This document shows, in pieces, positions 35,481 through 44,375 of a stretch of DNA of 64,000 nucleotides. The notes under the pieces are model-generated. The model did no database searches and was not told where the DNA came from. It saw only the letters and a program-made list of their open reading frames with translations. The stretch comes from an uncultured Eubacterium sp. (GTDB taxonomy: Bacteria > Bacillota > Clostridia > Lachnospirales > Lachnospiraceae), in NCBI GenBank assembly GCA_934322085.1, contig CAKRGF010000003.1, positions 1-64,000 on the forward strand, in the 5' to 3' direction. Made by a program: the position numbers and the translations under genes. Numbering within the stretch: the stretch's first letter is position 1; the number at the start of each line of letters is the position of its first letter.

Positions 35481-36197
35481 ATGAAGATGATAGGAAATGG
35501 CTTGCGGTTAATTCGTGTGTTTTTTCGCCTTGTTTTTGAAATGATACGGAATTATAAGAAATTAAACGATGACCCGGCCCACAATTTCCTGATATGCAAA
35601 GAAATTTGTCAAAAGATTGTGGAATCTGCCAAAATTCAATTGGAGATTGTTCAAAAAGAGGCACTTCCAAAATTGGAAAACTTTTTGCTGGTGTCGAACC
35701 ACCGTTGTTTTTTTGATGTGGTTTTTCTGCTGGCAGCGATTGAAGACACAATTAGTTTTGTGGCAGCGAAAGAACTTTGGCATTATCCGGTTTTATCCCG
35801 TTATCTGGATTCGATTGGATGTGTGGCACTTGAGCGGGGTGCAAAAAAACTGGAAACGATTAAAAACAATATTGTTTCTATGCACCAGGCACTTGCCAAG
35901 GGAAACCTGGTCTTATTTCCAGAGGGAGAATGCAGCTATTATGATGAGCAGATGCATAAGTTCCGAAAAGGCGGTTTTATCGGGCTGGATGCAAAACAGC
36001 CAATTGTTCCGGTTTATATGAAACCAGAACGACTCTCAAGTATTGGAAGATGGATTGTTCCAAAGGGGAGAGTATCTGTTTTTATTGGATCGTACTTTTC
36101 CCCTTGCGAGGTTGAAAAAGGAACCCCGACAGCTGCGAAAATTGCAGATATGGCAAGAGACGAAATTCTTGCTCTCAGGCAAATGTCAGAAGGTTGA
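35481..36197 (+). CDS. 1-acyl-glycerol-3-phosphate acyltransferase (PlsC-like)
   Basis: A membrane-associated acyltransferase that makes phosphatidate from lysophosphatidate. The 238-residue protein has the catalytic block I NHRCFFD (HX4D) near residue 75, block III FPEGECSYYDEQ near 148, and block IV IVPVYMK. An N-terminal hydrophobic stretch (about 7-25) may lie in the membrane. The TGA stop is embedded in the -35 box of the alaS promoter. Confidence 0.9.
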   Translation: MKMIGNGLRLIRVFFRLVFEMIRNYKKLNDDPAHNFLICKEICQKIVESAKIQLEIVQKEALPKLENFLLVSNHRCFFDVVFLLAAIEDTISFVAAKELWHYPVLSRYLDSIGCVALERGAKKLETIKNNIVSMHQALAKGNLVLFPEGECSYYDEQMHKFRKGGFIGLDAKQPIVPVYMKPERLSSIGRWIVPKGRVSVFIGSYFSPCEVEKGTPTAAKIADMARDEILALRQMSEG

Positions 36198-36222
36198 CAT
36201 TTTGTCATAAAAAAATTATAAT
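36194..36222 (+). promoter_or_regulatory. Consensus sigma-A promoter of alaS
   Basis: TTGACA at 36194-36199 and TATAAT at 36217-36222 with a 17-base spacer match the consensus at all 12 positions. The plsC stop TGA lies inside the -35 hexamer. The start point would be only about 30 bases before the coding sequence, so no T-box precedes alaS. Confidence 0.92.
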
Positions 36223-36257
36223 TGTACTATTGAACACACATTTAGGAGGCTAGTGGC

Positions 36258-38900
36258 GTGAAACCATATGGATTGAATGAATTAAGAAAAAAATATTTGG
36301 AATTTTTTGAAAGTAAAGGACATTTGGCGTTGCCAAGTTTTTCCCTTGTGCCGGAGAATGACAAAAGTTTGTTGTTAATTAACGCCGGCATGGCACCGTT
36401 GAAACCATATTTTACCGGACAGGAGATTCCTCCGAGAACACGTGTGACAACATGTCAGAAGTGTATCCGAACCGGAGATATTGAAAATGTAGGAAAGACG
36501 GCTAGACATGGTACTTTTTTTGAAATGCTTGGTAACTTCTCTTTTGGTGATTATTTCAAGCATGAGGCGATTGCCTGGTCATGGGAATTTTTGACGAAAG
36601 TTTTGGAAATACCGGAAGACCGTCTGTATCCGTCTGTATATTTAGAAGATGATGAGGCATTTGATATTTGGAATAAGGAAGTTGGTGTGGCAAAAGACCG
36701 CATTTTCCGCTTTGGAAAAGAAGATAATTTCTGGGAGCATGGTGCCGGTCCTTGTGGTCCTTGTTCTGAGATTTATTACGACCGTGGAGAAAAATACGGC
36801 TGTGGAAAGCCCGGTTGTACGGTTGGCTGTGAGTGTGACCGCTATATCGAGATTTGGAATAATGTATTTACCCAGTTTGAAAATGACGGGGAAGGCCACT
36901 ACACAGAATTGGAAAATAAAAACATTGATACCGGTATGGGGTTAGAGCGTTTAGCTACGGTAATGCAGGATGTAGACTCGATTTTTGATGTCGATACCAT
37001 CAAAGCAATCCGTGATAAGATTTGTGAGTTTGCCGGTGTATCTTATGGAGAGGAATACAAGACAGATGTTTCCATTCGTGTTATTACCGACCATATTCGT
37101 TCTGTAACCTTTATGGTTTCCGATGGTATTACGCCATCCAATGAGGGGCGCGGCTATGTGCTTCGAAGACTTCTCCGCCGTGCCGCACGCCATGGAAGGC
37201 TGCTTGGTATTCAGGGTGAATTCCTTGCTAAATTAAGCGAGACTGTGATGGCAGAATCCCACACAGGATACCCGGAATTGTTAGACCGTAAAGATTATAT
37301 TATTAAGTTAATTACCGTGGAAGAACAGAACTTTAATAAGACCATCGATCAGGGACTTGCTATTTTGAATACGATGATGGAAGATTTGCAAAAGAGTGGC
37401 GAAAAAGTTCTTTCCGGTGAAAATACATTTAAATTGTATGATACCTATGGTTTCCCGATTGATTTGACGATTGAGATCTTAGAGGAGAAAGGATTCTCTG
37501 TCGATGAAGATGGCTTTAAGAAAGCGATGGAAAACCAGCGTCAGACGGCACGTGATGCCAGAGAGACAACCAATTACATGGGAAAAGATGTTACGATTTA
37601 TCAGTCCATCGATGCTTCCGTTGAAAGCAAATTTGTCGGTTATGACCGTTTGACACATGAGTCCAAAGTTACGGTTTTAACAACCAAAGATGCCATTGTT
37701 GATGAGTTGAAGGAAGGCGAAGAGGGAACGATTCTTGTAGAAGAGACCCCGATGTATGCAACAATGGGTGGTCAGGTGGCGGATGCCGGTGTGATTGAAG
37801 GAGCAGACGGTACATTTGTTGTCGAAGATGTTATCAAACTTCAGGGAACAAAAGTTGGACATGTTGGACATGTGACAAAAGGTGTTATCAAAAAAGGAGA
37901 AATCGTAAAACTTACGGTGGATGAAGAGCAGAGAAATCTGACAGCAAACAACCACAGTGCAACCCATTTGATGCAGCAGGCATTGCGTGAGGTGCTCGGT
38001 AGTCATGTAGAGCAGAAAGGTTCGTTAGTGGACAAGGATAAACTTCGTTTTGACTTTACGCATTTCTCTCCAATGACAGAAGAAGAAATTGCAAAAGTAG
38101 AGGAAATTGTAAACCGTGAAATTGCGGCAGGTCTTGATGTTGTGACAAATGAAATGTCGATAGAAGATGCGAAGAAGACCGGTGCAATGGCTCTATTTGG
38201 TGAAAAATACGGCGAGGTTGTTCGCGTTGTTCAGATGGGAACATTTAGTTCTGAACTTTGTGGTGGTACTCATGTAAGTAACACCAGAAATATTTCTGCT
38301 TTCAAGATTATTTCAGAAAGCGGTGTTGCGGCAGGTGTACGTCGAATCGAAGCACTGACTGGAAAAGCTCTTTTTGAGTATTACAATACGATGGAGAGTG
38401 AACTGCAAGAGGCAGCAAAACTTTTGAAAGCAGTGCCGTTAGAAGTGAGTGCAAAAGTTGTTTCATTGCAGGATGAAGTAAAACAGCTTCAGAAAGAAAA
38501 TGACAAACTAAAAGCAAAACTTGCGAAAGAAGCCGCAGGAGACTTGTTGTCCGAGGCCAAAAAAGTGGATGGAATCCATATTCTGACAAAACAACTTACG
38601 GATGTTGATATGAACGGCATGCGTGATTTGGGCGATGAGGCAAAACAGAAGCTTGGTGAGGCATTTATTGTATTTGCAAGCCAGGTTGGGGAAAAAGTGA
38701 ATTTAATTGCCATGGCAACTGATGGTGCGATGAAAAAGGGCGCTCATGCCGGCAATTTAATTAAAGAAGTTGCATCCATTGTAGGCGGTGGCGGTGGTGG
38801 CCGTCCGAATATGGCGCAGGCTGGTGGAAAGTTACCGGAAAAGATTCCGGAAGCGCTCGCGTGTGCAAAAACTGTAATGGAGCAGCAGATTAAGAAATAA
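36258..38900 (+). CDS. alaS: Alanyl-tRNA synthetase
   Basis: AlaRS charges tRNA-Ala and edits mischarged serine and glycine. The 880-residue protein has the normal domain order: class II catalytic core (FFESKGH, INAGMAPLKPYF, EMLGNFSFGDYFK, EIWNNVFTQF), the editing domain with zinc-binding NNHSATHLMQQAL and SSELCGGTHVSN, a coiled coil, and the C-Ala domain ending VGGGGGGRPNMAQAGG. The GTG at 36258 is preceded by AGGAGG at 36244-36249. The chemoreceptor gene follows by 16 bases. Confidence 0.98.
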   Translation: MKPYGLNELRKKYLEFFESKGHLALPSFSLVPENDKSLLLINAGMAPLKPYFTGQEIPPRTRVTTCQKCIRTGDIENVGKTARHGTFFEMLGNFSFGDYFKHEAIAWSWEFLTKVLEIPEDRLYPSVYLEDDEAFDIWNKEVGVAKDRIFRFGKEDNFWEHGAGPCGPCSEIYYDRGEKYGCGKPGCTVGCECDRYIEIWNNVFTQFENDGEGHYTELENKNIDTGMGLERLATVMQDVDSIFDVDTIKAIRDKICEFAGVSYGEEYKTDVSIRVITDHIRSVTFMVSDGITPSNEGRGYVLRRLLRRAARHGRLLGIQGEFLAKLSETVMAESHTGYPELLDRKDYIIKLITVEEQNFNKTIDQGLAILNTMMEDLQKSGEKVLSGENTFKLYDTYGFPIDLTIEILEEKGFSVDEDGFKKAMENQRQTARDARETTNYMGKDVTIYQSIDASVESKFVGYDRLTHESKVTVLTTKDAIVDELKEGEEGTILVEETPMYATMGGQVADAGVIEGADGTFVVEDVIKLQGTKVGHVGHVTKGVIKKGEIVKLTVDEEQRNLTANNHSATHLMQQALREVLGSHVEQKGSLVDKDKLRFDFTHFSPMTEEEIAKVEEIVNREIAAGLDVVTNEMSIEDAKKTGAMALFGEKYGEVVRVVQMGTFSSELCGGTHVSNTRNISAFKIISESGVAAGVRRIEALTGKALFEYYNTMESELQEAAKLLKAVPLEVSAKVVSLQDEVKQLQKENDKLKAKLAKEAAGDLLSEAKKVDGIHILTKQLTDVDMNGMRDLGDEAKQKLGEAFIVFASQVGEKVNLIAMATDGAMKKGAHAGNLIKEVASIVGGGGGGRPNMAQAGGKLPEKIPEALACAKTVMEQQIKK

Positions 38901-38916
38901 TATGGAGGAATTGAGC

Positions 38917-40617
38917 ATGGAAAAGGCAAGCAGAAAAAAGGTAGGTTTCTTTAGCAGAATCGGTTTTAAAATGGTACTAATTATTGCTTTGGCAGGAGCA
39001 GTAATTTCAGCTGTTACAATGTTAATGATTGTTCCACGCAGTACCAAACAGATTGAAACTTTGACAAAGAATGAGATGACAAATTTGGTACAAGCGTATT
39101 CAACAGATTTAAATGATAAGTTGATGGAAAAACGTGTTTTATCTTATGATGGTTATGCTAATATTTTAAGAAATGTTAAAATTTCCGGATTAGATACTTC
39201 GTATGCGTATTTGGTTGACAAAGAAGGTATTATGCGTTTTCATCCAACGGAATCAAAGGTTGGTAAATCAGTAGAAAATGCTGTTGTGGAAGATGTAGTA
39301 AGCCGTATGAAAAAGGGGGAGAATGTCAAAAACGATTTTGTAACGTATGAATTCAAGGGCGAAATAAAATATGCTGCATATCATGTACTTAATGACAAAA
39401 GCATTTTAGTTATCACAGCAGACAAGAGTGATGTGATGTCAGTTCCAAATTCCATGTGGGTACGTGGGATTTCAGTTGCTGTCATTGGAATTGTCTTAAG
39501 TGTTTTAGTTGGTTTATTAGCAGTTGTTTTGATTGTTCGTCCGCTGGTAAGTCTTACGGATGTTATTGATGAGACGGCAAGACTGGATTTCACAAATGAT
39601 GATAAAGTGAAGAAGATTGCACTTCGCCGCGACGAAGTTGGTTTGATGGGTAAATCCGTGGCGGGTATGAGAGAAAGTCTTCGTCAGAGTATTATGAATT
39701 TGAAGGATTCCAGTCAGAAGATTTGCGAAGAAGTCGGTAAAGTAAATGATGTCAGTGAAAAGATTCGTGAGCAGTGTATGGATAACTCTGCAACGACGGA
39801 GCAGTTAGCAGCCGGCATGCAGGAAACTTCTGCAACGACAGGAACAATTACACAGAACATCGGAGACATGAGACAGGGTGCATCCGATATCGCAAAACTT
39901 TCCAAAGATGGTGTGAGACTTTCTGATGAGATTTCAGAAAGAGCAACAGCACTTGGTGAGTCTGCAAATTCAGCGATGGATCGCGCCGGTTCTATGTATG
40001 ATACGATTAAGACACAGGTAGAAAAAGCAGTAAGCGCTGCTGATTGTGTAAAACAAATTAATGAGATGACTGAGTCCATTATGCAGATTTCTTCTCAGAC
40101 AAGCCTTTTGGCATTGAATGCGTCAATTGAAGCAGCTCGTGCCGGTGAGGCAGGAAAAGGATTTGCTGTCGTTGCTTCGGAAATCAGTAAACTTGCAAAC
40201 GAAACATCGGATTCGGTAACAAGTATTAATGAGATTGTACTTGAAGTAAACTCTTCTGTGGATGAAATGGTTCACAGTATGGAGGGAACAACGAAGTTCT
40301 TAGACGAAGTGGTATTAAAAGATTATGACCAGTTCAGAGCTATCAGCGACCAGTATAACAATGATGCAGATGTTGTAAAGACAAGCATGGAAAATGTAGA
40401 GCATGCCATTCTTTCACTTACCGATTCGATTGGTGTGATTGCTGACGCAATTACCGGTATTAACACAACGATTGACGAAGCAACCGTTGGTGTAACCGAT
40501 ATTGCAGAAAAGACCGGAAGTGTCGTAACTGAGGCAGCACAGAATGCAGAACTTGTAGATACCTGCATGGATTCTGTAGAGCAGCTTGAGAAGATTGCTG
40601 ATAAGTTTACTTTGTAA
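38917..40617 (+). CDS. Methyl-accepting chemotaxis protein with extracytoplasmic Cache-type domain
   Basis: A transmembrane chemoreceptor that would signal through CheA-CheW to the flagellar motor. The 566-residue protein has membrane helices at about 13-32 and 190-212, an extracytoplasmic ligand domain between them with the Cache-like AYLVDKEGIMRFHPTESKVG, a HAMP domain, and a C-terminal signalling domain with the hairpin tip EAARAGEAGKGFAVVASEIS. The ligand is unknown. ATG 38917 follows GGAGGA at 38904-38909. It is placed right behind alaS with no promoter between, an unusual partner; a large bidirectional terminator follows. Confidence 0.95.
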   Translation: MEKASRKKVGFFSRIGFKMVLIIALAGAVISAVTMLMIVPRSTKQIETLTKNEMTNLVQAYSTDLNDKLMEKRVLSYDGYANILRNVKISGLDTSYAYLVDKEGIMRFHPTESKVGKSVENAVVEDVVSRMKKGENVKNDFVTYEFKGEIKYAAYHVLNDKSILVITADKSDVMSVPNSMWVRGISVAVIGIVLSVLVGLLAVVLIVRPLVSLTDVIDETARLDFTNDDKVKKIALRRDEVGLMGKSVAGMRESLRQSIMNLKDSSQKICEEVGKVNDVSEKIREQCMDNSATTEQLAAGMQETSATTGTITQNIGDMRQGASDIAKLSKDGVRLSDEISERATALGESANSAMDRAGSMYDTIKTQVEKAVSAADCVKQINEMTESIMQISSQTSLLALNASIEAARAGEAGKGFAVVASEISKLANETSDSVTSINEIVLEVNSSVDEMVHSMEGTTKFLDEVVLKDYDQFRAISDQYNNDADVVKTSMENVEHAILSLTDSIGVIADAITGINTTIDEATVGVTDIAEKTGSVVTEAAQNAELVDTCMDSVEQLEKIADKFTL

Positions 40618-40641
40618 AATAACAAAAAGCGGTTAGTAATT

Positions 40642-40748
40642 AACTAAATAAAACAACGAAAAAGAAGTTCCTTTGTGAGAGACGGGATAACGCTTCGCGT
40701 TATAGTCTTCACAAAGGAACTTCTTTTTCGTTTGTTTTATGCTTAGTT
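40642..40748. terminator. 107-bp near-perfect palindrome, probable bidirectional terminator
   Basis: The arms 40657-40678 and 40709-40730 pair perfectly over 22 bp. Outer pairing adds 40648-40656 with 40732-40740 (9 bp, after a one-base bulge) and 40642-40647 with 40743-40748. Inside, AGAC pairs with GTCT and a 7-bp stem (40687-40693 with 40697-40703) closes a TTC loop. Both strands have T-rich 3' arms. It lies between the convergent chemoreceptor and CoA-transferase genes. Confidence 0.8.
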
Positions 40749-40840
40749 CGTGTAAAACAGCTTTTGTTTGTTTACAGAGTAAATTTGCCATTATGCGGTA
40801 GACTCAAGTAACTAAGTGATTCTGTTTGTAAGAATGTATT

Positions 40841-41024
40841 CGATGCTAATTTATTTGGCTTCCGGTAATTTAGAAAAAAACTTTGTGACTCGTGGGTTTT
40901 GAGTACGTCAGTAGGTGGCACTGGTAGTTTCAGTGCCCCTACTGTTACGCACTCAACGAGCGAAAGCGCCCACGAGACGCAAAGTCTTTTCAAAATTACC
41001 GGCTCCCAAAAAGATTAATCATCG
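40841..41024. repeat. 184-bp imperfect palindrome with nested stems
   Basis: Successive arms pair from outside in: 40841-40845 with 41020-41024, 40854-40858 with 41006-41010, 40862-40871 with 40993-41002 (10 bp), 40880-40885 with 40980-40985, 40889-40896 with 40969-40976, 40899-40904 with 40951-40956, 40909-40915 with 40938-40944, and 40917-40923 with 40931-40937. A side stretch 40957-40968 contains GCGAAAGC. The outer arm overlaps the 3' end of the CoA-transferase gene. No long T run follows, so it is not a plain terminator; a structured RNA or a mobile-palindrome relic are possible. Confidence 0.6.
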
Positions 41025-42353
41025 ATTACTTCTACGCCATATATGCATCTTCTCAGCTTCTTTAATCAAATCATCACGGAAATCCGGATGAGCGATGCCA
41101 ATTAATGCTTCAGCTCTCTGCCAGCCGGAAAGTCCTTTTAAGTTTACCATACCGTATTCGGTTACAACATACATCGTATTTGCACGAGTATCGGTAACGA
41201 TGGAACCGTTTGCTAAAGTTGGGCGGATACGGGACTGTACTTCGCCCTGTTTGTTTTTAAAGGTAGAAGAGAGGCAGATAAAGCTTTTTCCGCCTTTTGA
41301 TTTATAAGCACCTAATACGAAATCAAGCTGGCCGCCTGCTCCACTGATATTTTTTATGCCGGCGGATTCGGCATTAACCTGTCCAAACAAATCAATGTCA
41401 ACAGCATTGTTAATCGAAATGAAATTATCATGTGCGGAAATGACATCAATTTCATTGGCATAATCTACAGGAACACTCATACATTCCGGATTGTTATCCA
41501 AATAGTCATACAATTTCTTTGTGCCGGCAGCAAAAGCGTATACCTGACGACCTTTGTTTAAGTTTTTCTTAGAACCATTGATTTTTCCTGCTTTGGCAAT
41601 GTCAACAAAAGCATCGACATACATTTCGGTGTGAACACCAAGATCTTTTAAATCGGATTCAGCGATCAGTGAGCCGACAGCGTTTGGCATACCGCCAATT
41701 CCCAACTGAAGGCAGGCACCGTTTGGAATCTGTGCAACAATCTGTCTTGCTACTGCGTGGTCAACTTCTGTTGCGGCAGCACCGCCGCCCATTTCTGCGA
41801 TTGGTGGGTTTGAGCCTTCGATAATCATATCTACTTTAGAAATATGAATTCCATTTTCAAATCCGCCAAGACAGCGTGGCATGTTTTGGTTTACCTCAAC
41901 GATAATGGTTTTCGCACGCTCGCAGGCAGCTCCCAAATGGGAAGCACTTGGTCCAAAGTTAAAGTATCCGTGTTCATCCATTGGTGCTACCTGCATAACA
42001 GCAATATCTACAGGATTTTCCAAATCACGGTAATAACGTGGCAGCTCTGAATAGCGGATTGGAGAGTAGAAAGAAAATCCTTTTGCAACAGCTTTTCTTT
42101 CGATTCCGCTCATGTGCCAGGAGTTCCATGTCATGTGTGCAGCCGGATCTTCAATTTTGAAAATCTCCGGTTCCCACATCAGGATACCGCCACGGAAGTT
42201 CACATCGTGAAGCTCCGGCAGACGTTTGGCAAGTTCTTTGTCAAAATCAACAGGTGTTGTCACGGTCCAGCCGTAATCCACCCAGTTTCCTGACTTTACC
42301 ACTTCGGCTGCCTCTTTGGCAGTCACAAGTTTACTCTTATATAATTCGTTCAT
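41019..42353 (-). CDS. but: Butyryl-CoA:acetate CoA-transferase
   Basis: This enzyme moves CoA from butyryl-CoA to acetate, releasing butyrate; it is the last step of the main gut butyrate route. The 444-residue protein belongs to the acetyl-CoA hydrolase/transferase family and has the features of But: GNWVDYGWTVTTPVDFD, GGILMWEPEIFKIED, MTWNSWHMSGIERKA, the glycine loop LGIGGMPNAVGSL, HTEMYVDAF with the probable catalytic Glu, and SGAGGQLDFVLGA. 4-Hydroxybutyrate CoA-transferase is the closest alternative. GGAGG on the minus strand precedes the ATG at 42353; an in-frame ATG at 42371 overlaps that site. It is divergent from coaD and the butyrate operon. Confidence 0.88.
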   Translation of the reverse strand: MNELYKSKLVTAKEAAEVVKSGNWVDYGWTVTTPVDFDKELAKRLPELHDVNFRGGILMWEPEIFKIEDPAAHMTWNSWHMSGIERKAVAKGFSFYSPIRYSELPRYYRDLENPVDIAVMQVAPMDEHGYFNFGPSASHLGAACERAKTIIVEVNQNMPRCLGGFENGIHISKVDMIIEGSNPPIAEMGGGAAATEVDHAVARQIVAQIPNGACLQLGIGGMPNAVGSLIAESDLKDLGVHTEMYVDAFVDIAKAGKINGSKKNLNKGRQVYAFAAGTKKLYDYLDNNPECMSVPVDYANEIDVISAHDNFISINNAVDIDLFGQVNAESAGIKNISGAGGQLDFVLGAYKSKGGKSFICLSSTFKNKQGEVQSRIRPTLANGSIVTDTRANTMYVVTEYGMVNLKGLSGWQRAEALIGIAHPDFRDDLIKEAEKMHIWRRSNR

Positions 42354-42475
42354 ATCTGGTAAAACCTCCATTCTGGTAACTATATTTGCAATACGTTTAT
42401 TTTAGCATTATCGCATGGTGCGGTCAAGTAGCCAGTCGGTTCACAAAATGTTCATGGAAAAAGTTTGTTAAATTG

Positions 42476-42504
42476 TTGACAATATCGTTTTCGTTTGTTA
42501 TTAT
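42476..42504 (+). promoter_or_regulatory. Sigma-A promoter for coaD and perhaps the butyrate operon
   Basis: TTGACA at 42476-42481 and TATTAT at 42499-42504 are separated by 17 bases, about 60 bases before coaD. Confidence 0.85.
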
Positions 42505-42566
42505 GAGTAAGGATTGAATCATAAAAAGTGGTAAATTGTAGTTTGATTTACAGATAGGAAAAAGAT

Positions 42567-43061
42567 ATGATAAAAGCAATATATCCGGGTAGTTTTGATC
42601 CCGTTACATATGGGCACTTAGATGTTATTAAGAGAGCATCCAAAGTAGTGGATGAATTGATTATCGGAGTGCTTGTGAATCAGGAAAAAACGCCTTTGTT
42701 TACAAGGGAAGAGCGTGTAGAACTGTTAAAGCAGACCACGAAAGAATTTCCAAATGTGAGGGTTTTAACATTTACCGGATTGACAATTGATTTTGCCAAA
42801 CAAAATGATGCAAAGCTGATTATCCGCGGTCTCCGTGCCGTGACGGATTTTGAATCCGAGATGCAGATTGCACAGACCAATCACAGCATTGAGCCGGAGA
42901 TTGATACGATGTTTTTTACTACGAGTCTTGAGTATGCTTTCCTAAGTTCCACCATTGCGAAGGAAGTTGCATTTTATGGCTCGGATGTATCGAAACTGGT
43001 GCCGGAAGTTGTTCAGAAGGCATTCAGAGAAAAGTATGATCAGAAACTGCCAAAGCAGTGA
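42567..43061 (+). CDS. coaD: Phosphopantetheine adenylyltransferase
   Basis: CoaD makes dephospho-CoA from 4'-phosphopantetheine and ATP. The 164-residue nucleotidyltransferase has AIYPGSFDPVTYGHLDVIKR with the HxGH-type TYGH motif, IIRGLRAVTDFESEMQIA and FLSSTIAKEVAFYG. It stands directly upstream of thl, so CoA synthesis and CoA-dependent butyrate formation may share a promoter; this link is inference from spacing (48 bases, no clear promoter in the gap). Confidence 0.97.
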   Translation: MIKAIYPGSFDPVTYGHLDVIKRASKVVDELIIGVLVNQEKTPLFTREERVELLKQTTKEFPNVRVLTFTGLTIDFAKQNDAKLIIRGLRAVTDFESEMQIAQTNHSIEPEIDTMFFTTSLEYAFLSSTIAKEVAFYGSDVSKLVPEVVQKAFREKYDQKLPKQ

Positions 43062-43109
43062 TGATAAATTAAGTAGTATTAGTAAAAATTTTATAAGGAG
43101 GATATATTC

Positions 43110-44294
43110 ATGTCTAAGAAAGTTGTATTAGCAGGTGCTTGCCGTACGGCAATTGGTAAAATGGGTGGTGCATTAAGCACAACTCCGGCACCAAAATTAG
43201 GTTCTATCGTTATCGAGGAGGCTCTTAAGAGAGCAGGCGTGCCAAAGGATGCCGTTGACCATGTTTACATGGGATGTGTAATCCAGGCAGGTCTTGGTCA
43301 GAACGTAGCTCGTCAGGCATCCATCGGAGCTGGTCTTCCAATCGAGACAACAGCAGTTACCGTAAACGTTGTTTGTGGTTCCGGTTTGAACTGTGTAAAT
43401 ATGGCAGCTCAGATGATTCAGGCAGGAGATGCTGATATCGTTGTTGCCGGTGGTATGGAGAACATGTCCATGGCTCCTTACGCAGCTATGAATGCTCGTT
43501 TTGGTTACCGTATGAACAATGGTAAACTCGTAGATACCATGGTAAACGATGCATTGTGGGATGCTTTCAATCAGTATCACATGATGATTACTGCTGAGAA
43601 CGTAGCAGAGCAGTACGGAATTACTCGTGAAGAGTTGGATGAGTTCTCTGCAAACAGCCAGCAGAAATGTGAAGCTGCTATCGCTGCAGGTAAATTCAAA
43701 GATGAGATTGTTCCTGTTGAAATCAAATCCAAAAAGAAAACAATCGTATTTGATACCGATGAGGGACCACGTCCTGGTACAACAGCTGAGAGCCTTAGTG
43801 GTCTTAGATGCTGCTCCGGTAAAGAAGGCGGCGTGGTAACAGCTGGTAACGCTTCCGGTATTAATGATGGTGCAGCTGCTATCGTAGTAATGAGCGAAGA
43901 AAAAGCAAAAGAGCTTGGTGTAACACCAATGGCAACATTCGTAGCCGGTGCTCTTGGCGGTGTGGATCCAAAAATCATGGGTGTTGGACCGGTTGCTTCT
44001 ACGAAGAAGGTTCTTGCTAAGACAGGCATGAGCATTGATGACTTTGATTTGATTGAGGCAAACGAGGCATTTGCAGCGCAGTCTGTAGCAGTAGGCCGTG
44101 ACCTTGGATTTGACCTTAGTAAATTGAATGTAAACGGTGGTGCAATTGCACTTGGACATCCGGTTGGAGCAAGTGGATGCCGTATCCTTGTTACACTGCT
44201 TCATGAGATGCAGAAACGCGATGCAAAGAAAGGTCTTGCAACACTTTGTATCGGTGGTGGAATGGGATGTTCCACAATTGTTGAGAGAGACTAA
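43110..44294 (+). CDS. thl: Acetyl-CoA acetyltransferase (thiolase)
   Basis: Thl condenses two acetyl-CoA to acetoacetyl-CoA, the entry to butyrate synthesis. The 394-residue thiolase has the nucleophilic cysteine in NVVCGSGLNCVNMA, GGMENMSMAPY, the NEAFAAQ motif, GHPVGASGCRI and the second active-site Cys in CIGGGMGC. The strong AAGGAGG site and codon choice rich in GCT, CGT and AAC suggest high expression. It begins thl-crt-hbd-bcd-etfB-etfA. Confidence 0.97.
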   Translation: MSKKVVLAGACRTAIGKMGGALSTTPAPKLGSIVIEEALKRAGVPKDAVDHVYMGCVIQAGLGQNVARQASIGAGLPIETTAVTVNVVCGSGLNCVNMAAQMIQAGDADIVVAGGMENMSMAPYAAMNARFGYRMNNGKLVDTMVNDALWDAFNQYHMMITAENVAEQYGITREELDEFSANSQQKCEAAIAAGKFKDEIVPVEIKSKKKTIVFDTDEGPRPGTTAESLSGLRCCSGKEGGVVTAGNASGINDGAAAIVVMSEEKAKELGVTPMATFVAGALGGVDPKIMGVGPVASTKKVLAKTGMSIDDFDLIEANEAFAAQSVAVGRDLGFDLSKLNVNGGAIALGHPVGASGCRILVTLLHEMQKRDAKKGLATLCIGGGMGCSTIVERD

Positions 44295-44304
44295 TTTTAC
44301 TTTT

Positions 44305-44335
44305 GGGACGAGCCGGTATTATATCGGTTCGTTCC
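44305..44335 (+). other. Intercistronic hairpin between thl and crt
   Basis: Bases 44305-44315 pair with 44325-44335 (11 bp, two G-U pairs) around a 9-base loop. No T run follows. It could stabilise the upstream thl message or mark a processing site; function is inferred. Confidence 0.5.
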
Positions 44336-44375
44336 TGTGATGTAAAAAAGAAATTTTAAATGGAGGATACTTTCA

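Noticed and set aside
43197..44204. 335-codon open frame on the minus strand, rich in Cys, Ser and His
   Set aside because: It lies antisense to thl and exists because thl uses few codons that read as stops on the other strand; no ribosome binding site, no family resemblance.
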